Part shown: positions 59,244-64,000 of the stretch, piece after piece
Numbering within the stretch: the first letter of the stretch is position 1
Layout: each line of letters opens with the position of its first letter
NCBI GenBank assembly: GCA_022592445.1
Contig: JABYQR010000018.1
Coordinates: 186,001-250,000, forward strand
Origin: Cytidiella melzeri
Lineage: Eukaryota > Basidiomycota > Agaricomycetes > Polyporales > Irpicaceae
Direction of reading: 5' to 3'
Length of the DNA stretch: 64,000 bases
Position numbers and translations under genes: made by a program
The notes under the pieces: model-generated
The model's input: only the letters and a program-made list of their open reading frames with translations
Told to the model about the DNA's origin: nothing
Database searches by the model: none

Positions 59244-60120
59244 GTTCTGATGCTCTTGGGGGGAGTAAAGAAACGAAATTTGGCAAGGAATGACGAAATT
59301 GCGAATGTGTACCAATACGCGATGCATGTATGAATGAAGGCGTGCTAACTTTTGTGGAATGTATATAAGATGCATTGTGGATTTTTTGCGTGGTTACCCA
59401 CCATGTGAACGTGCCCAGATTACGCTACAGCTACCTTCATTCGCGCACAGGGAGGGGTACTGTTACGACTGGCAACCTGAAAGGCTCGACGTTCAACGTT
59501 CAACGTTCAACGCACGCACCTTCTTCGCGGCGCGAAGGATCTCTCTATATACTTCTACGGCGCCGCCGCGAGGGGTCACCAGTCAGATCGCATAGATCGC
59601 TCAGCCTTCACCGGTGCTTCCCCACCCACCTTGAGGGTATGCGACGCGTCGGTTTGCGTTTAGCCTAGTCATGCTGCAACTGGCGTATACTCGCCGGACG
59701 TGCCCTGCTTCATGTAGTTGAGCACTACTTTCCTTGCTGCATGAGATCCCTCGAAAAGTGATAAGTTCTAATGCGTCCTGCGAACATGGCTATTCTTGAA
59801 AAGAGTAGAGAAATACCTCTTGAGCGTCGGGGTGGAAGGTTTGACTATCGGAGTGTAGGAAGCCGGACAGAGAGAAGATATAATAATGTTGGTTTACCGG
59901 TATATAATAGGATGGATATACAAATATGTAAATATAAGCTGAATGCTTGCGTTTCCAGCCAAAAGAACGAATATTTGTCGACATCAACGAGTCGACCTAA
60001 ATATCTGTCGAGGGCAGCCCGCGCCGAGTCAACCGTGTCGGAACTCCTACCGTCGGTAAAATGCAGCATGTCAAAAAGTTGGATCGAGAGAAGAGCAGCA
60101 AACTCACCGAGCTTGAAGCC
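59244..60120. other. Intergenic, no gene seen
   Basis: Contains a short AACGTTC triplicate (59,487-59,510). Frames here have no recognisable content. Confidence 0.45.
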
Positions 60121-61592
60121 TCACAACATCAGCCTGGACAGCTCAGCATCTAGTGAGCGAGGCGAAGGGTAATTTTCATCGCGCGAGACAGGACTTGACG
60201 GCATATCGAACTCTACGTCTCTGAAAATGGACACCGACGATCAGTAAGCCGCAGTAAAGTCCACTAGCGCGTGAGCCAGAGAAGAATACGGGGCTTACTC
60301 CAGCATGAACCGTATCAAGCTTTTCTTCCAGGTTTTCGGGAGCCGAGACCGAATGAGCCTCTGGAGGGTCTTGCGCACGCCAGGCAAAAACGCCTCGAGC
60401 TCGACCGTCACCTTCTCGAGCTGCACCATCGACGAGAGCAGGTCGTCGATCTGCTGCCATTGGATCTGCGGCTGGGTTTCGTAACTCTTTTCTGGGAGGT
60501 CGCGCATCGTGCTGGCGAACACAAGTTCGCGCACCTGCGGGGCATCACGCCGTATTGCGTCGAAGAGGATTTGAGCGTCAGCAGCTTCGAACCATGTCCA
60601 GAAGTCCGTGAAATGAATGGTGTGCAAACGGGGGCATGAACGGAGGTGTAAATCAGACCATGTCTCTCCTAACAAGTAGGCGTTTCAGATACCTCAGTTG
60701 GAAAGGCATGAGGAGATGATGACATACCCATGAAGTGACGTAAATAGAGATGCAGGTGCTCGACGTCCACGCCCATGTGCTGGAGCAAGGTGCCGAACGT
60801 CCTTGCGTGGATAGGATAGCGCCAGTGAGTGCAGTGGACATCGCGAGGACGACTTTGCGACAGAAGTCCGAGCAGCAAGCCCACAGGCCGCGAAGAAAAC
60901 CAACCTGATGGGTCGAAGGCGATGTCGAGCGAGCGTATGTCACGGCAGCATGTCGGAAAGCGTAGATCCTGTTGTAACTCCTGGTCAATCTTCAATTTCC
61001 TGCTGGTCATAAAGTAGACTGTATCCGTGGAGTCGATCACTGCTAGCACGTCAAGAAACAGCTGGACCGTGTTGGATGTTGAGGTCAGGTATATGATCTC
61101 GGAATGAAGGGATACCCAGGTGTGCTCGGCGCACAGCAAAGGACGATCGGAAGACGTTGACGTTGCCTCGGACCGTAATCCATCAAAAGCCAGGATCTGG
61201 CAGTCAGGAGAATTACCAGCCCTACGCGTATGCCAAACGGCGAGAGTGTGCAATTGCGGTAAGGAGGAAACGACGGAGCGGAGACTTGGCGCGTCCAATT
61301 CGGTTGACCATGCGACGTCCAACCTTTGGATATAGCCTTGTAATGACGGTGATGACTCTAGAACCAGCTTCAGTGCCTCCAACCCGCCTCGCAGGCTCCG
61401 CGTTGTGGCATTCGGATACTCCTTGAATTCCCCGATGCGCACGCGGGCGTAGAGGTAACGCTGTGACGATGGTAGCCAGAAACGACACACTCTGGCACAC
61501 GACGCCAGAGTATAATGGTGACAGCGGATGTAGTGGAATATATTGTCAATTATCTCCACGGGAAGGTGCAGAGTGTGTCGTTGAGGCTCCAT
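60121..61592 (-). CDS. F-box protein C (444 aa)
   Basis: Three exons (61592-60728, 60668-60299, 60220-60121) sum to 445 codons. The start is MEPQRH at 61,592; the frame is open further upstream but a TTAAATA box near 61,693 argues against it. F-box-like segment at about 9-50 (LPVEIIDNIFHYIRCHHYTLASCARVCRFWL). The rest has weak leucine-rich repeats (LHTLAVWHT, IRSLDIAF, LHTIHFTDF, VRELVFAS). Exon 2 could read to a TAA at 60,295 instead of splicing; the last exon looks coding but is short, so the C-terminus is uncertain. Likely SCF adaptor; not closely similar to the two F-box genes at 52-57 kb. Confidence 0.72.
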
Positions 61593-61599
61593 GGACAGT

Positions 61600-64000
61600 G
61601 CAGCGAGTGCGTCTATGGAGGCGAGTCGAAGGCTGTGGAGAAACTGCCCAGCAGTCGGTTGTGATAGAGTAAAGTGACCTCTTGTTCGCCCAGTATTTAA
61701 GGCAGTCCAACCTAGACAGTTTGGAGATGGTGATAAACACGTGGCATCGATGAATAATGACTGATCAACGAGTTGGTTGACGAGAGCCATGCCCAGCACC
61801 GTGAACCGGCTAATTAAAACCAGCCTACGGTATGCGATTGTGCACATACGGGTCGTCGTACCCTGTGATCTTCAACGGACTCTAGCCCGACTCCAGCCCA
61901 ACTCGACTGTGCCGGAGCAGGGCTATTTAGTAGCTCAGGTGACAGGGAGTTGAACCATCTACATAACCAATTCCCATTGACGTGTACACAGTCACAAAAC
62001 TGGATGATCCTGCAGCAAAGAGTGTTGTGGCATCCATCGATGGCAGGGTCGGTCTTCCTGAGCAGATCGTGAGTCGTCAGACGATCCTATATTGAATACA
62101 GGAAGTCGGCACACCAAGCGACAAGCTTGAACGTCCACCAGCAGCGGTTGGTCAAATGACGAGTCTATCGATGCATTGTGCTAAACTTGCCGGTATGCAG
62201 GTACCGGTGCAAAAAGAGGGTGTACCGGAATTGCTCCCTTGCCACCCCCGCACTGTACATCGGAGTTGGTCCCCTAGTACAGCAGTGGGACTATTGAGGG
62301 GCTGGAACATTGTCAACATAGGAGCCAGCATTACGCTGACGCGAGCTCTAGATTCTGGGCGGGAACGTGCATTTGAAGCTATTAGTCCAGGGCCGAACAT
62401 ACGCTGCAACCATCGATCAAGAAAACAAACGGGAAAGTGCTTGTCGCCGAATAATTAAGAATAGACACGCACCGAAAGTTTAAAGACGAAGTCAATCTGG
62501 CCGCATCTCCGTGCTCATGCTCGGAACTGAGGAATCTCATTTCCCTGGGCAGTGCACAATGGAACATGAGCGTAATCATGTGGTTGAAGGCCCTCATGAG
62601 CGAGGACTGAAAAATGAACGTCTACTGGAGTCAGAGCTGAAATAGGTTTTGTCAAAGAGGATACACCTACCCGAATTTAGGCATGGCGATGCCAAAGTTG
62701 CAGGTCACGGTGGTGGTGGTGGCAGAGCACGAACCTAGTTGTCGAATGCGGCATGACGGCAAGTGCTGGCGGAGTAATCGGCAATCTGCGCTCCCGTGCC
62801 GCTTGGACGACCGACGAAAGTTGTCTACTTCCTACCAGGCCGTTGCTGCCAGTGCAGTTGAGCATTCACATACCACGCCGCTCCGTCTCAGGGTCGACTA
62901 TAACTGCACATATGACCCAGCCTCATAGAACGGTATGAGACCATTGCTAACTTGAACCTGCCGACAGTTCAGTCCGGCGACGGTTAAAGTCCCGTAGCGA
63001 GAGCTGCATGTTCTGCGCATGCAACATCACACGACCATACACCCAAGCATATTTTACCTTCTTACCCTCAATGATTACATCTGCAGTTGAGTAATTCACC
63101 GGCTAGCATCATCCGACCTCAGTTAGGCCCTCACCAATGCAGCTGCGATGGGAGCCACTGAGTGCAAGGCAGAGGTGTTCCAGATTACTACTTTCGTTTC
63201 AAAACCACGATGGTCGAATTTGCAGCGTTATCCCACAGGCAATCTTCTAGTTGCCCTTGTGTGAAGATAGCTGCCTCACACAATCTCTCAACCACTAACC
63301 TAGCTTTCCAAGTGACAGCGGAGCGGCTGCGGTGAGCCCTCTTTCTAAAACAACATCGCAACACACGTCAATATACTCAATCAATCAAAATAGCACTTGT
63401 GGGTTTTTTTAAGGTATGTATGGTTTGTTGATTGGCTTGACAAACCACTGAAAGGTTGGTGCCGCCATCGTGTGAATGACGAGCGCATGCATATGCCACC
63501 ATTGGATCTCTTGGCACGGTGAGATATTTCTCACCTTTCTCAACTTTGGCACGAATTCTCACATACACATTACGAACTGCTGGTTACATCACTCGGACGA
63601 ATAGAGCCGGATGAACTTCTCTGTTCCAGTGTGAGAAATGACACGTCGTACATAGCCAGTGTCTTCACGTGTGTGAAGTTGTATCGAAAGCTGGCTGGCA
63701 GGACAGCTTAGTGCTAGGTGCGTACAACATATCCAAGCCCTTGAGCCTTACTCTCATACACCAGCCACCAATTGCACATACTGCTGCTCTTCGGGATACA
63801 CTTTTGAGCACCATCTCTGCGGTGTAGATGCTTTTACGCCACGCGAGCAAATACTACCTACTGTACATCGTGGGTGAGTATGCTGTCAAACAGATCGTTA
63901 TCTACCATTCCAGCGTCTCCGGGCAGTATTCCCGGGCCATCCTTCCTCGCCGTCTGTGCACAGGAGCCCTTGTCTCCCATGAACTTGCACAATGAAGAGA
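61600..64000. other. No supported gene to the right edge
   Basis: Apart from the promoter side of the F-box gene, frames of 60-100 codons occur on both strands (for example 62,156-62,458 plus) without recognisable domains or credible splice chains. A GGTGGTGGTGG run lies near 62,712. Nothing else stood out. Confidence 0.4.

Overview
The window is nuclear DNA of a mushroom-forming basidiomycete (Agaricomycete type). The evidence is many short introns (about 45-65 nt, GT-AG) in almost every gene, a Plavaka-type DNA transposon with its companion gene, a chromodomain Ty3/gypsy element, fungal lectin folds, tandem F-box/LRR genes and BTB proteins of basidiomycete style. No rRNA, tRNA, CRISPR or bacterial-type feature was seen. 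Gene models were built by hand from reading frames and splice sites; where exon sums are stated they close to whole codons.

Left part (1-29,250) is an accessory, repeat-rich region. It holds a Cys-rich reading frame running off the left edge, a decayed Ty3/gypsy chromovirus (about 1.2-5.0 kb) and a many-exon minus-strand gene (5,989-9,350). That gene appears to join a fucose-lectin-like propeller, a jacalin-like domain and a long alpha-helical C-terminal part. Next is a plus-strand helical/coiled-coil gene of 734 residues (10,455-13,612), which has a second, very similar copy at 25,756-28,888. Between the two copies lies a complete-looking Plavaka transposon: a transposase (14,547-17,769, minus) and a divergent RS-repeat/DUF6532-like gene (17,930-20,521, plus). 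They are followed by about 3.7 kb of low-complexity DNA that interrupts the second copy of the duplicated segment. The lectin-helical gene beside the helical gene pair is the most interesting content: the layout suggests a lectin-targeted, possibly membrane-acting defence system, but that is inference.

Middle part (29,270-43,750): a Zn(II)2Cys6-BTB fusion protein, the protein farnesyltransferase beta subunit, a zinc alcohol dehydrogenase, a second BTB protein, two secreted proteins, a broken secreted-protein gene and a single-pass membrane protein.

Right part (44,198-61,592) is the more conserved core: ORC1 (replication origin recognition) and BRF1 (RNA polymerase III initiation) head-to-tail, two tandem F-box/LRR paralogues, a small GPI-anchor candidate, a presequence-less Mn superoxide dismutase and a third F-box protein. 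From 61,600 to the right end no gene could be supported.
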